Notes under the pieces: generated by a model
Databases searched by the model: none
What the model was told of the DNA's origin: nothing
Seen by the model: only the letters and a program-made list of their open reading frames with translations
Source: Candidatus Thioglobus sp.
GTDB lineage: Bacteria; Pseudomonadota; Gammaproteobacteria; PS1; Pseudothioglobaceae
DNA length: 41,405 bases
Direction: 5' to 3'
NCBI GenBank assembly: GCA_012959965.1
Contig: DUCF01000011.1
Span: forward strand, 1 to 41,405
Translations under genes and position numbers: made by a program
Part shown: positions 17,105 to 25,937 of the stretch, in pieces
Position numbering within the stretch: position 1 is the first letter of the stretch
Layout: the number at the start of each line of letters is the position of its first letter

Positions 17105-18253
17105 ATGCAACTAAAAAACTGCCACAATTACGCTGACTTTCGCTCACTAGCCAGAAGCCGTATCCCGTCCCCTTTGTTTCATTATATTGATGGCGGTGCG
17201 GACGATGAATACACACTGGAGCGAAACACCAAAGCGTTTGAAGAATACTATCTAATCCCTAACGGCTTATCGGATGTTGCCAACATCGACACGTCAACCA
17301 CTATATTGGGCCAGAAAGTTAGCTCCCCACTATTTCTCGCGCCAACAGGCATGAGTCGTTTATTTCACCATGACGGCGAGCGAGCAACCTCTCTTGCAGC
17401 TGAAAAATTTGGACAATACTATAGCCTTTCAACATTGTCATCCGTTAGCATTGAAGAGATTGGCGACTTAATTGATACGCCAAAGATGCTACAAATATAT
17501 ATTCATAAGGATCGTGGACTTACTTACGAGCTTATTGAGCGTTGTAAAAAGGCAAAATTTTCATCACTATGCCTAACAATCGATACCATTGTGGCCGGAA
17601 ACAGAGAGCGCGATCTGAGAACTGGCATGACAATGCCGCCCAGGTTTACGCCATCAAGCTTGTTGGGCTTTGTCATGCGCCCACGCTGGGTATTAAACTA
17701 CTTTACTCATGAGGCTTTTAAACTAGCCAATCTTGAGGGGAAAACCGAGAAGGGCAGCAAGGAGTCTCTATCCGTTATTGATTATATCAATTCACAGTTT
17801 GATACTAATTTGTGCTGGGAAGACGCTCAGAAAGCGATTGAAGCCTGGGGCGGTCCTTTTGCTATCAAAGGTGTTATGTCAGTTGAAGATGCCAAGCGCT
17901 CTGTTGATATCGGAGCAACCGCCATCATGGTCAGTAACCATGGTGGAAGACAATTGGACTTTAGTCCTGCACCAGTCGATTTGTTGAGTGATATCGTTGA
18001 CGCAGTTGGCGGTAAAATTGAAATCATTTGCGATGGCGGCATCAGACGCGGAACGGATGTACTTAAAGCCCTGGCTCTTGGTGCAGATGCGTGCTCTATT
18101 GGTCGCCCTTATTTGTACGGATTGGCTGCAGGTGGGCAGGCTGGTGTTGAGGCTGTGTTGTCCAAATTTGAATCTGAAATTAAGCGTAATATGATGCTAT
18201 TGGGCATTAATAAGTTGTCACAGCTTGACAGATCTAAAGTCCGCAAAAGATAA
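17105..18253 (+). CDS. lldD: FMN-dependent L-lactate / 2-hydroxyacid dehydrogenase
   Basis: A 382-residue alpha-hydroxyacid dehydrogenase, a TIM-barrel flavoprotein that oxidises L-lactate or a related 2-hydroxy acid to the 2-oxo acid and passes electrons to quinone or oxygen. Visible residues are Tyr in FHYIDGGADDEYTLERN, the FMN segment LAPTGMSRLFHHDGE, Arg in GNRERDLRTGM, the catalytic His in VSNHGGRQLDFSPAP, and the phosphate-binding end DGGIRRGTDVLKALALGADA. The LldD, glycolate oxidase and mandelate dehydrogenase branches are hard to separate by eye; LldD is favoured by length and by the LldR-like regulator. The TRAP transporter nearby probably supplies the substrate. The 162 bp after it hold nothing I can name. 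Confidence 0.88.
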   Translation: MQLKNCHNYADFRSLARSRIPSPLFHYIDGGADDEYTLERNTKAFEEYYLIPNGLSDVANIDTSTTILGQKVSSPLFLAPTGMSRLFHHDGERATSLAAEKFGQYYSLSTLSSVSIEEIGDLIDTPKMLQIYIHKDRGLTYELIERCKKAKFSSLCLTIDTIVAGNRERDLRTGMTMPPRFTPSSLLGFVMRPRWVLNYFTHEAFKLANLEGKTEKGSKESLSVIDYINSQFDTNLCWEDAQKAIEAWGGPFAIKGVMSVEDAKRSVDIGATAIMVSNHGGRQLDFSPAPVDLLSDIVDAVGGKIEIICDGGIRRGTDVLKALALGADACSIGRPYLYGLAAGGQAGVEAVLSKFESEIKRNMMLLGINKLSQLDRSKVRKR

Positions 18254-18415
18254 TTAAATATAACACGACCTATGCCATGGATATTCACACGAAATAGTGA
18301 GAAATCACCCCATTCGTAAAATTTATCTCAGGCCGGCCCCTCCTATTAAAGGGTCCACACAAAGATTTGACGGAGTATTTATCAATATTTGGATGGAGCT
18401 TGGCATTAAAGAGTT

Positions 18416-19288
18416 TTAAAGGATAAAGAAAAGTGTAATAGGCAATACGATTAAGCTGCCCATATTACCCATCAAAACAATGGATGCAACGGTTTGTGGC
18501 TGTTGCTGATATTTCTCAGCCATCATATGATTTAGGACCGCTGGAGGAAGTACACTGAACAAAATAAGTTGCTGACAAAGCAAACCCTCTAATCCGAACA
18601 AGCGAACCATCAATAGCGCAATAACCAAACCCGACAAAGGACATAAAACAGCGCCTAATGCGCCCAATTTCCAATCACTAAAATTCACTCCAATTAAACG
18701 AACACCTAAAGTAAATAGCAATAAAGGAATTGCCGCCTGGCCCAATAAATCCAAAGTCTCTGCAGCCGGCTCCCATAGTTCAACATTAATTAAATTAACC
18801 GTGAGGCCTGCCAATGTCGCCAACAGCACCGGAGATTTAAATACCGATAATAAGTTTGATTTGCGAGACAAGATAGAGGCGCCAATTGTGAAATGTAAAA
18901 GCATTTCAATCGCAAATAACACCACTGCGGCACCAAGCGCAGCCTCACCAAAAGCCAGTACTGCAATTGGTAGGCCAATATTTCCGGTGTTGTTAAACAT
19001 CATCGGTGGCACGAACGTTTTAATATTAAAGCCTAATGCCTTGGCTACAAGCCAAGCTATACAGCCAGAACCAAGGATAATCAATGTGGCAGATATTGCT
19101 AATTCTTGATAATTTTGTAAATGAAATGACTGCTTAGATAAAACGGAAAACATAAGAGCTGGGAGGAAAATACTGATGTTGATGCTGTTAGCAGAATCCA
19201 TATTTGGTTGATATTTGGTCGCGTAGAAATACCCTGCCAAAACAATCGCAACTACAGGAAAAATAATGCCGAAAATTTGATAAATCAT
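18416..19288 (-). CDS. AEC (auxin efflux carrier) family permease
   Basis: A 290-residue protein with about ten hydrophobic helices in two five-helix halves, typical of AEC transporters in the inner membrane. Landmarks are NISIFLPALMFSVLSKQ in the first half, MMFNNTGNIGLPIAVLAFGE (the conserved NxGNxGLP loop), and SVLPPAVLNHMMAEKYQQQP with VASIVLMGNMGSLIVLP in the second half. Bacterial members move malate, malonate or other organic acids. It converges on the lldD-like gene and belongs to the island cargo, so a carboxylate substrate is plausible (inference). The ATG is at 19288. It has no visible Shine-Dalgarno sequence. Confidence 0.85.
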   Translation of the reverse strand: MIYQIFGIIFPVVAIVLAGYFYATKYQPNMDSANSINISIFLPALMFSVLSKQSFHLQNYQELAISATLIILGSGCIAWLVAKALGFNIKTFVPPMMFNNTGNIGLPIAVLAFGEAALGAAVVLFAIEMLLHFTIGASILSRKSNLLSVFKSPVLLATLAGLTVNLINVELWEPAAETLDLLGQAAIPLLLFTLGVRLIGVNFSDWKLGALGAVLCPLSGLVIALLMVRLFGLEGLLCQQLILFSVLPPAVLNHMMAEKYQQQPQTVASIVLMGNMGSLIVLPITLFFIL

Positions 19289-19361
19289 TGATAAATATTA
19301 ATCACAAATAATTGATTTTATAGGTTACTCGCAAAGAATTCTAGAAAAAAATCTACTCTAG

Positions 19362-19547
19362 GGTAAAGACTTCGAATGTCCTTTTTGCTCAGGTAGGCGA
19401 ACATCCAAAACTAACAATCTACAGGTGAAAATTCCCGAGTTGGCGAAAGAGTGGCATGAATGGCAGTCGGTTATTTGCTCAAGAACCAAAGGAAATGGAT
19501 ACCATTATTGTCCTGGTTATAGGAAGTTGAAAGGAAAATTGGCTTGA
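19362..19547 (+). pseudogene. Relic of a zinc-ribbon repeat protein (DUF4379-like)
   Basis: After an in-frame TAG at 19359, the frame reads ECPFCSGRRTSKTNNL, then IPELAKEWHEWQSVICSRTK, then GNGYHYCPGYRKLKGKLA and a TGA. CP(Y/F)CSGRR, PELAKEW, HEW..V..RT.G.G and CP are the successive landmarks of the DUF4379 treble-clef repeats. Here KEWH runs straight into EWQS, so the middle of one repeat appears deleted. There is no start codon. Proteins with these repeats are often found on mobile DNA, which suits its place 290 bp from the right border. Confidence 0.55.
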
Positions 19548-19666
19548 TATTGAATAGATCGAATCTTTCTACTATTTGAGTGAGACTGTATTACCCCCTA
19601 GCAAAACTCTACCACTAATAAAAAAGCGCACTCTCGAAACCCTCTTGACTATTGGTTAACATAATC

Positions 19667-19711
19667 CGGGTAGAAAATAATTATTTGTTATATCTACCCG
19701 TAATTCTACCC
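19667..19711 (+). repeat. Arm-site-like repeats, right border
   Basis: CGGGTAGA at 19667-19674 and TCTACCCG at 19693-19700 form a perfect inverted repeat, and a further TCTACCC follows at 19705. The block TCTACCCGTAATTCTACCC (19693-19711) matches the left-border block at 12324 with one mismatch. It lies 125 bp inside the right att-like repeat. The remaining sequence of 19548-19836 contains no gene I can support. Confidence 0.55.
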
Positions 19712-19790
19712 AGAAAATAATGAGATGTCAAAGGACAAAGTAATAATTAGTGAGACCAGGTATCGGTGTTTAATGCCTGTGTGATAGGGT

Positions 19791-19833
19791 CTGTATTCAA
19801 AACCTAGGACTTTATGAGATGTTATGAATACAG
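19791..19833. repeat. 9-bp inverted repeat beside the ssrA 3' end
   Basis: CTGTATTCA (19791-19799) and TGAATACAG (19825-19833) are perfectly complementary with a 25-nt loop. The repeat lies 4 bp from the mature tmRNA 3' end. It could be a processing or termination stem of the ssrA transcript, or part of the recombination site. There is no T-run, so a standard terminator is not clear. Confidence 0.4.
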
Positions 19834-19836
19834 GAA

Positions 19837-19859
19837 GTGGTGGAGATGGCGGGAATTGA
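19837..19859 (+). repeat. Right att-like repeat within the ssrA 3' end
   Basis: This is the copy of the 23-bp repeat that lies in the functional tmRNA gene; it covers the last 22 nt of ssrA plus one flanking base. The identical left copy is at 12246-12268. Insertion here restores the tmRNA 3' end, as expected for integrases using ssrA as target. Confidence 0.75.
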
Positions 19860-20187
19860 ACCCGCGTCCGAAAACCTTCAGTCAAGAAGTCTACATGCTT
19901 AGTAATGGTCTATTGTTTTAACTACGTGCCACCCGACCAACAGGGATGCATCAAGCGATTTCAGATTGGGTTTTAACCCTATTGTCCTAAACTAACAATA
20001 GTGGCGAGTCTGTAAGCGACCGTTATCCCAAAAGTACAGACAACCTCTAAGTAACGGTTAGCATTATGCTGCTAAAGCGTAGTTGTCTTCGTTTGCAACT
20101 ATTATTTAAAGAGCGTTTTTACGAGCAATCCTTATCCTCGGCATGCGTCCTTGAGATCCAACTCCTCGTCGAAGCCATGTCATCCCC
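19838..20187 (-). ncRNA. ssrA: Transfer-messenger RNA (tmRNA)
   Basis: A one-piece tmRNA of about 350 nt that rescues stalled ribosomes and tags the nascent peptide for proteolysis. The 5' end reads GGGGATGACATGGCTTCGAC on the minus strand from 20187, and the 3' end is the acceptor/T-arm (GGGTTCAATTCCC then CATCTCCACCA) ending in CCA at 19838. The resume codon GCA is at 20096-20094. The reading frame encodes ANEDNYALAA and stops with TAA at 20066-20064, so the full tag, with the alanine carried by tmRNA, is AANEDNYALAA. This is one order-swap away from the AANDENYALAA of E. coli. The 3' end is the target of the island. Confidence 0.96.
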
Positions 20188-20196
20188 AGAGCTGTA

Positions 20197-20224
20197 ATTA
20201 TACAGGAGTGTTAAGTGATTGTAA
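20197..20224 (-). promoter_or_regulatory. ssrA promoter
   Basis: On the minus strand, TTACAA (20224-20219) and a perfect TATAAT (20202-20197) are separated by 16 bp, with the tmRNA 5' end 10 nt after the -10 box. The -35 box lies inside the tyrS 3' end, so ssrA has its own sigma-70 promoter even though it follows tyrS closely. Confidence 0.75.
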
Positions 20225-21395
20225 TGCGCGCAAACTTGCGTTTTCCAACTTGATAAACAGCCGTCCCCTTTTCTGGCTCAAGATCTCTATTGGTGATTTT
20301 TTCACCATTAATTTTAGCCGCACCTTGTTTAATCATGCGAAATGCGTCGGAAGTTGAATTGACCAGATTGGCGTCTTTCAATGCATTGGCAATTTTGATG
20401 CCAGAATCAAATTCGAATTCGTCCATTTCATCTGGAATTTGGTTTTTTGCAAAGCGATTGATAAAGTTTTGCTGTGCTTGTTCGGCCGCCGCTTTGTCAT
20501 GAAAACGGGTAATGATTTCATCGGCTAGGCGAAATTTAATATTCCTTGGATTTTCACCATTTTCAACTTCCACTTTCCATTCGGCAATTGTCTCTAGAGA
20601 CTCAAAGCTTAAGAGTTCAAGGTAGCGCCACATTAAGTCGTCTGATATCGACATAATTTTGCCAAACATGTCATCGGGTGTGTCATCGATACCTATGTAG
20701 TTATCCAGAGATTTACTCATTTTTTGAACACCGTCCAGACCTTCTAGAATAGGCATTGTAAGAATGACTTGAGGTTCTTGACCGGCTTGTTTTTGTAGCT
20801 CTCTTCCCATCAAAAGGTTGAATTTTTGATCGGTACCGCCCAACTCAACATCGGACTCTAATGCAACCGAGTCATGACCCTGCACTAATGGATAAAGGAA
20901 TTCATGGATGGAAATAGATTGTCCTGATTTGTAGCGTTTTGAAAAGTCATCACGCTCCAACATTCTCGCCACAGTGAGTTTCGAGGCCAAGCTAATCATA
21001 TCGGCAGAACTCATTTCATTCATCCACTCCGAATTAAATCGTATTTGTGTTTTGTCCTTATCAAGAATTTTAAAAATTTGATCTTGGTAACTTTTGGCGT
21101 TATTCAGCACTTGTTCTTTGGTTAGTGGCTTGCGCGTGACATTCTTACCTGTTGGGTCGCCAATCATGCCGGTGAAGTCACCAATCAGGAAAATAATGTC
21201 ATGACCCAAATCTTGCAACTGTCTAAGCTTATTGATGAGCACTGTATGACCCAAATGAAGATCGGGTGCAGTAGGATCAAAGCCCGCTTTAATGCGTAGC
21301 GGTTTGTTTTTTGCGAGTTTTTTCTTTAGCTCTTCAAGCGGTAGAATTTCATCTGCACCACGCTCGAAGATAGCTAGTGATTGTTCAATTGTCAT
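20211..21395 (-). CDS. tyrS: Tyrosyl-tRNA synthetase
   Basis: A 394-residue class I aminoacyl-tRNA synthetase that attaches tyrosine to tRNA-Tyr. The HIGH-type motif is in [15 protein letters not shown], the KMSKS motif is [13 protein letters not shown], and the tyrosine pocket includes [21 protein letters not shown]-terminal S4 RNA-binding domain covers roughly residues 330-394 ([34 protein letters not shown]). The long form with [13 protein letters not shown] is of the TyrZ type. It is the third gene of holA-proA-tyrS, and its ATG overlaps the proA stop by four bases (ATGA). The tmRNA gene follows 23 bp downstream. Confidence 0.97.
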   Translation of the reverse strand: MTIEQSLAIFERGADEILPLEELKKKLAKNKPLRIKAGFDPTAPDLHLGHTVLINKLRQLQDLGHDIIFLIGDFTGMIGDPTGKNVTRKPLTKEQVLNNAKSYQDQIFKILDKDKTQIRFNSEWMNEMSSADMISLASKLTVARMLERDDFSKRYKSGQSISIHEFLYPLVQGHDSVALESDVELGGTDQKFNLLMGRELQKQAGQEPQVILTMPILEGLDGVQKMSKSLDNYIGIDDTPDDMFGKIMSISDDLMWRYLELLSFESLETIAEWKVEVENGENPRNIKFRLADEIITRFHDKAAAEQAQQNFINRFAKNQIPDEMDEFEFDSGIKIANALKDANLVNSTSDAFRMIKQGAAKINGEKITNRDLEPEKGTAVYQVGKRKFARITIT

Positions 21396-22651
21396 GCTCT
21401 TGTGTGTCCGTCTCCGAAAACAATGTATTTTTGTGAGGTGAGGCCTTCGAGACCAACTGGGCCGCGTACGTGGAATTTGTCTGTACTGATTCCAATCTCT
21501 GCGCCAAGGCCGTATTCAAAGCCATCTGCAAACCCGGTAGAGGCGTTCACCATCACCGATGACGAGTCGACTTCGGTCAAGAATTTGCGCGAACGAGTAA
21601 TACTTTCACTAACAATAGTCTCGGTATGAGAGGATCCGTATTGATCGATATGCGCAATAGCTTCGTCAAGGGAGTCAACAATGCGAATCGATAAAATAGG
21701 TGCCAGGTATTCCTCGCTCCAATCCTCTTCAGTGGCGGCGATTACCTTGTTTGAGCGTTGCTGGGTTTTTTCACAGCCGCGTAGCTCCACTCCTTTATCG
21801 ACATAAAGGTCTATCAGTTGTTCCAGTACATCTGCCGCTAAATCCTTGTGAACCAGCAATGTTTCAGTGGCGTTACAAACCCCGTAGCGTCGCGTTTTGC
21901 CATTAAAGGCAATTTCTATTGCTTTTTGAGAATTGGCATCTCTGTCCAAGTACGTATGACAAACGCCGTGAAGGTGTTTAATTACAGGCATTCTTGCATG
22001 CTCTGTGACATTCTTAATCAACCCCTTGCCGCCTCTTGGAATGATGGCATCCACATACTCATAGGCTTTAACCAACTCTAAGACCGCTTGTCTATCGGCG
22101 GTGTCAATTAATTGTGCGGCATTCGAATCAAGTCCTGCATCGCTAAGGCCACTTTTGACACACTCGTATAAAGCTAAATTGGAATGGATGGCTTCAGAGC
22201 CACCGCGCAGAATAACAGCGTTGCCAGATTTTAGGCACAGTGCTGCGGCGTCGATAGTGACGTTGGGGCGAGATTCATAAATAATACCCATCACGCCAAT
22301 TGGTACACGCATTTTGCCTACCTGAATACCGCTTGGACGATATTTGAGGTCGGTGATTTCGCCAACTGGATCAGGCAAAGCAGCGATTTGTTCTAGACTC
22401 TCAATAATGCCTGCAATGCGCTCGTCGTCAAGCATTAATCGATCGAGTAGCGCCTCATCTAAGCCGTGAGTTTTTCCGTGCGCCAAGTCTTTCTCATTCT
22501 CGATGAGAAGCGAGTTTTTGTTTTTTTGAATATTGCTTGCAATGTGTAAAAGCGCAGAATTTTTTTGCTCAGTGCTTGCACCACGTAAACTTTTTGAGGC
22601 TTTTCTGGCTTTTTTGCCTAGTGTTGCAATCAATTTTACTATTGAGTCCAT
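21392..22651 (-). CDS. proA: Gamma-glutamyl phosphate reductase
   Basis: A 419-residue NADPH-dependent aldehyde dehydrogenase-fold enzyme that reduces glutamyl-5-phosphate to glutamate semialdehyde, the second step of proline synthesis. Motifs are [51 protein letters not shown], the catalytic Cys in the [14 protein letters not shown] segment, and [20 protein letters not shown]. Length is standard. The gene overlaps holA by 13 bp upstream and tyrS by 4 bp downstream, so the three are co-translated. No proB is in the window, so glutamate kinase must be encoded elsewhere. Confidence 0.97.
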   Translation of the reverse strand: MDSIVKLIATLGKKARKASKSLRGASTEQKNSALLHIASNIQKNKNSLLIENEKDLAHGKTHGLDEALLDRLMLDDERIAGIIESLEQIAALPDPVGEITDLKYRPSGIQVGKMRVPIGVMGIIYESRPNVTIDAAALCLKSGNAVILRGGSEAIHSNLALYECVKSGLSDAGLDSNAAQLIDTADRQAVLELVKAYEYVDAIIPRGGKGLIKNVTEHARMPVIKHLHGVCHTYLDRDANSQKAIEIAFNGKTRRYGVCNATETLLVHKDLAADVLEQLIDLYVDKGVELRGCEKTQQRSNKVIAATEEDWSEEYLAPILSIRIVDSLDEAIAHIDQYGSSHTETIVSESITRSRKFLTEVDSSSVMVNASTGFADGFEYGLGAEIGISTDKFHVRGPVGLEGLTSQKYIVFGDGHTRA

Positions 22652-23658
22652 TGGGTTTTTCCAGCTAATGTGATGAGCACAGTTCTGAGTTCATCAGAAA
22701 CATTAAGATTATCCATACCTTTGAGTGAGCGGTCAATACGCCCGAGCGATAAGGTCAGTTTTTGTAGGCGTTGATAGGGGTGTGTTTTCAGTGCGCTTGT
22801 AATCAATGGTTTTCTTTTTTGCCAAACCCGGTGTTTTGTCAATATCGCGTCTATGGACTGATTGTGCTGCAGTTCAACCGCCATTATTGACAGGGCTTTG
22901 ATTTCACGATAAAGCGAGGAAATAATCACAATCAGCGGTGTTGCCTCGTCTAACAATGAATTAAAAACTTTATTAACTTTAGCAGCATCCCCTTTGAGTG
23001 CGGCATCAATTAGGCCGAAAACCGAATAATGAGATTGTTGGTCAATCTGTTTTAAGTAATCCTGAGTGTCAATTTTGCCGTCCGGATAGGCAATTTGTAA
23101 TTTTTGAATCTCTTGCATCGATGCTAGTAAGTTGCCCTCGGTGCAGTAGGCAATCGCATTAGCAACTTCTTTGTCGGCCACTAAATTTAATTGCTCCATA
23201 TGATTGAGAATCCAGCCAACCAGGTGGTCGCTTTGCACTTCCCAATGCTGAAGAACAACGCCTTTTTTCTCAAGTAACTTAAACCACTTGCTTTTTTGCT
23301 GCGCCATATCGAGCTTTCCTGCTGAAATAATCAGCAGAATGTCGCTTGGTAGGCTCTCGGTAATTTCGCACAGTGCTTTGGATCCTTTGACGCCTATTTT
23401 TCCCGTACTGAAATGACATTCAATAACGCGTTGCGGCGCAAACAATGAGGTGTTGGCAATTTCTGCGAAAATCTTGTCCCAAGCAAAATTGCCATCAATA
23501 TCAAAGCGCACTCGATCTGCAAAGCCACACCCAAGAGAGGCCCTCTTGATGTTGCTCAAGCTTTGCTCAACCAAGAGAATTTCAGGGCCGAAGGCAAAGT
23601 AGATGGGCGCCAAGCCATCGCTTAAGTGTTTAGTGAGTTGTTCTGGTTTGATTTTCAT
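22639..23658 (-). CDS. holA: DNA polymerase III delta subunit
   Basis: A 339-residue delta subunit of the clamp loader, which opens the beta clamp. HolA is poorly conserved, but the N-terminal [20 protein letters not shown] followed by [18 protein letters not shown] is the family start (the ..YL.xGDExLLxxE. pattern). Also typical are [32 protein letters not shown] and the helical C-terminal collar domain ([20 protein letters not shown], with [19 protein letters not shown]). It lacks a functional Walker A motif, as expected for delta. It begins a minus-strand operon with proA and tyrS and is divergent from ftsH. Confidence 0.93.
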   Translation of the reverse strand: MKIKPEQLTKHLSDGLAPIYFAFGPEILLVEQSLSNIKRASLGCGFADRVRFDIDGNFAWDKIFAEIANTSLFAPQRVIECHFSTGKIGVKGSKALCEITESLPSDILLIISAGKLDMAQQKSKWFKLLEKKGVVLQHWEVQSDHLVGWILNHMEQLNLVADKEVANAIAYCTEGNLLASMQEIQKLQIAYPDGKIDTQDYLKQIDQQSHYSVFGLIDAALKGDAAKVNKVFNSLLDEATPLIVIISSLYREIKALSIMAVELQHNQSIDAILTKHRVWQKRKPLITSALKTHPYQRLQKLTLSLGRIDRSLKGMDNLNVSDELRTVLITLAGKTQWTQ

Positions 23659-23917
23659 AGCAAGATTACGGTCAGGAGAAGGTCAGAAAGTGGCGTAATA
23701 TCTGAACCTAGCCCATTATGTCATATTCGAGAATAATTTGGCATCAAACCATTGAAGAGGGTCTTACTTAATTAAGATTAATGATCAAAACACTCTCCTT
23801 TGCCCGCTTGTAATTATATCGATCAAGATTTGGCTTTGCGGGAGCAAGATTTAAGAAAATCATTTTTTCGGCAAAAAACCAACTTTCTGTCGATCATCAA
23901 TAATTATGCAAAGGCCC

Positions 23918-23946
23918 CTTGAAAAAACCGCATCAGGCCCCTATAT
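23918..23946 (+). promoter_or_regulatory. Sigma-32 (heat shock) promoter of ftsH
   Basis: CTTGAA (23918-23923), a 14-bp spacer and CCCCTATAT (23938-23946) match the RpoH consensus CTTGAA-N13/14-CCCCATNT closely. It sits about 60 bp before the ftsH ATG. The remainder of the 347-bp holA-ftsH gap (23659-24005) holds no gene; a TATAGT near 23961 might be a second -10 box. Confidence 0.75.
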
Positions 23947-24005
23947 AAGTGCACAATAGGGTATAGTTATCCCCCTTAATTTTATTAATTTTTTGTTGTT
24001 GTTTT

Positions 24006-25925
24006 ATGTATAAAAATATCCTACTTTGGCTTGTATTAGGCAGTGTGTTGGCTTCTCTTTTTGGCACTTTCCAAGTTGAAGACAAAAAAACTCAGATTAG
24101 CTATTCGCAATTTATTCAAAGCGTCAATCAGGGCAACGTTTCCAGCGTCACTATTGCTGGCAGTAATATCAGCGGTGTCAGTGGTACCGGTGAGCAGTTT
24201 AGTACATACAGCCCTGGCGATCTAGGCTTGATGGGTGACTTATTAAATAATGGCGTTGCGGTTATTGCAACACCACCTGAGCAGGATAGCTTTTTCAAAC
24301 AACTGATTATTTCACTGGCGCCAATCTTATTGTTAATTGGTGTTATTTTGTACACAATGCGCGGCGCAGGCGGTGGCATGGGTGGCAAAAATCCAATGTC
24401 GTTTGGCAAGTCAAAGGCGCGCTTAATTACCAAAGACGAGTCGCACGTCACTTTTGACGACGTCGCTGGTGTTGATGAGGCCAGAGAAGAGGTTAGTGAA
24501 TTGGTTGACTTTTTATCCGACCCTTCTAAATTTACAAAAGTGGGTGGCAAGATTCCAAAAGGCGTATTAATGGTAGGCCCTCCGGGCACCGGTAAAACCT
24601 TACTAGCGAAAGCGGTTGCGGGTGAAGCCGACGTGCCGTTTTTCTTCATTTCAGGTTCTGACTTTGTTGAAATGTTTGTGGGTGTTGGTGCATCTCGTGT
24701 GCGTGACATGTTTGACCAAGCGAAAAAGAACGCTCCTTGTATTATTTTTATCGATGAGATTGATGCCGTCGGTCGTCAGCGTGGTGCTGGCATGGGCGGC
24801 GGTCATGATGAGCGTGAGCAAACACTCAACCAAATGCTGGTTGAAATGGATGGCTTTGAAGGCTCAGAAGGCATTATTGTTGTCGCTGCAACCAACAGAC
24901 CGGATGTTCTTGATCCGGCCTTACTAAGACCTGGTCGATTCGACCGTACGGTGACTGTTGGCTTGCCTGATATTAAAGGCCGCGATGCGATTCTGAAAGT
25001 GCATATGCGTAAGCTACCGGTTGCAAAAAATGTGAAATCAATGGATATTGCCCGTGGCACACCGGGATTCTCGGGTGCAGATTTAGCAAACTTGACCAAT
25101 GAGGCGGCTTTGATTGCTGCCGGGCAGGAGAAAAGCTTGGTTGGCATGCAAGAGTTCGAGAAAGCCAAAGACAAAATCATGATGGGCACAGAACGTAAAG
25201 GCATGGTGATGGACGATTCTGAAAAAGAAATGACAGCTTATCATGAGGCGGGACACGCGATTGTTGGTCGTTTGGTGGCAGAGCACGACCCAGTTTATAA
25301 AGTAAGTATTATTCCAAGAGGGCGAGCACTTGGTGTCACAATGTTCTTGCCTGAAAAGGACAGTTACAGTATTTCCAAGCGCAAACTTAACTGCCAAGTG
25401 GCCTCTTTATTTGGCGGCCGAATTGCTGAAGAAATTGTTTATGGCGAAGATGCGGTAACAACAGGTGCTAGTAATGACATCGAACGCGCAACAGAAATCG
25501 CCCATAAGATGGTCAAACTTTGGGGTATGTCATCGGTCATGGGGCCAATGTCCTATGGTGAGGAAGAGGGTGAAGTGTTCTTAGGTCGCCAAGTGACTCA
25601 ACATAAGCATATTTCTGAAGAAACTTTTAATAAAGTTGACGAAGAGATTCGTAAAATTATTGACACCAACTACTCTGTGGCCTACAAAATTCTTGAAGAA
25701 AATCGAGACATTCTTGACGCTATGGCCAAAGCCTTGGTTGAGATTGAAACCATCGACGTCGGTCAAATTGATGACTTGATGGCAAGAAAGCCAATGCGTG
25801 TGCCGGCGGCTGTAGTAGACTCTGACGAGGCCTCTTCTGAGCTTGGCACTGGCGAAGTAGCGCCAGAAGTCAAACCTGTTAAGGATGAGCCGATGACTGG
25901 CAGCACGCCAGAACAATTTGCTTAA
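24006..25925 (+). CDS. ftsH: ATP-dependent zinc metalloprotease FtsH
   Basis: A 639-residue membrane-anchored AAA+ protease that degrades misfolded membrane proteins, sigma-32 and LpxC in gammaproteobacteria. Segments: TM1 at about 4-22, a periplasmic domain, TM2 at about 101-118, a Gly-rich linker, Walker A GPPGTGKT at 191-198, pore loop FVG at 224-226, Walker B IIFIDEID near 247-254, [22 protein letters not shown], and zinc motif HEAGH at 413-417. The C-terminal 30 residues are acidic and low in complexity. It is first in an operon with folP and glmM, a classic gammaproteobacterial order. The start has no strong Shine-Dalgarno sequence. Confidence 0.98.
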   Translation: MYKNILLWLVLGSVLASLFGTFQVEDKKTQISYSQFIQSVNQGNVSSVTIAGSNISGVSGTGEQFSTYSPGDLGLMGDLLNNGVAVIATPPEQDSFFKQLIISLAPILLLIGVILYTMRGAGGGMGGKNPMSFGKSKARLITKDESHVTFDDVAGVDEAREEVSELVDFLSDPSKFTKVGGKIPKGVLMVGPPGTGKTLLAKAVAGEADVPFFFISGSDFVEMFVGVGASRVRDMFDQAKKNAPCIIFIDEIDAVGRQRGAGMGGGHDEREQTLNQMLVEMDGFEGSEGIIVVAATNRPDVLDPALLRPGRFDRTVTVGLPDIKGRDAILKVHMRKLPVAKNVKSMDIARGTPGFSGADLANLTNEAALIAAGQEKSLVGMQEFEKAKDKIMMGTERKGMVMDDSEKEMTAYHEAGHAIVGRLVAEHDPVYKVSIIPRGRALGVTMFLPEKDSYSISKRKLNCQVASLFGGRIAEEIVYGEDAVTTGASNDIERATEIAHKMVKLWGMSSVMGPMSYGEEEGEVFLGRQVTQHKHISEETFNKVDEEIRKIIDTNYSVAYKILEENRDILDAMAKALVEIETIDVGQIDDLMARKPMRVPAAVVDSDEASSELGTGEVAPEVKPVKDEPMTGSTPEQFA

Positions 25926-25937
25926 ACCGAGGTTGGC

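Larger units (their letters stand above)
12246..19859. mobile_element. Putative genomic island at the ssrA 3' end (integrase lost)
   Basis: The region is bounded by an exact 23-bp direct repeat: 12246-12268 on the left and 19837-19859, the tmRNA 3' end, on the right. The copies are 7,591 bp apart. The ssrA 3' end is a well-known target of tyrosine integrases, which leave such a copy at the distal end of the insert. Near-identical 19-bp repeats sit inside each border (12324 and 19693), as integrase arm sites would. Cargo: DUF2721 protein, TRAP transporter, GntR regulator, lldD-like dehydrogenase, AEC permease, zinc-ribbon relic. No integrase, excisionase or transposase gene is visible, so it is either a decayed element or one moved in trans. 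Confidence 0.68.
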
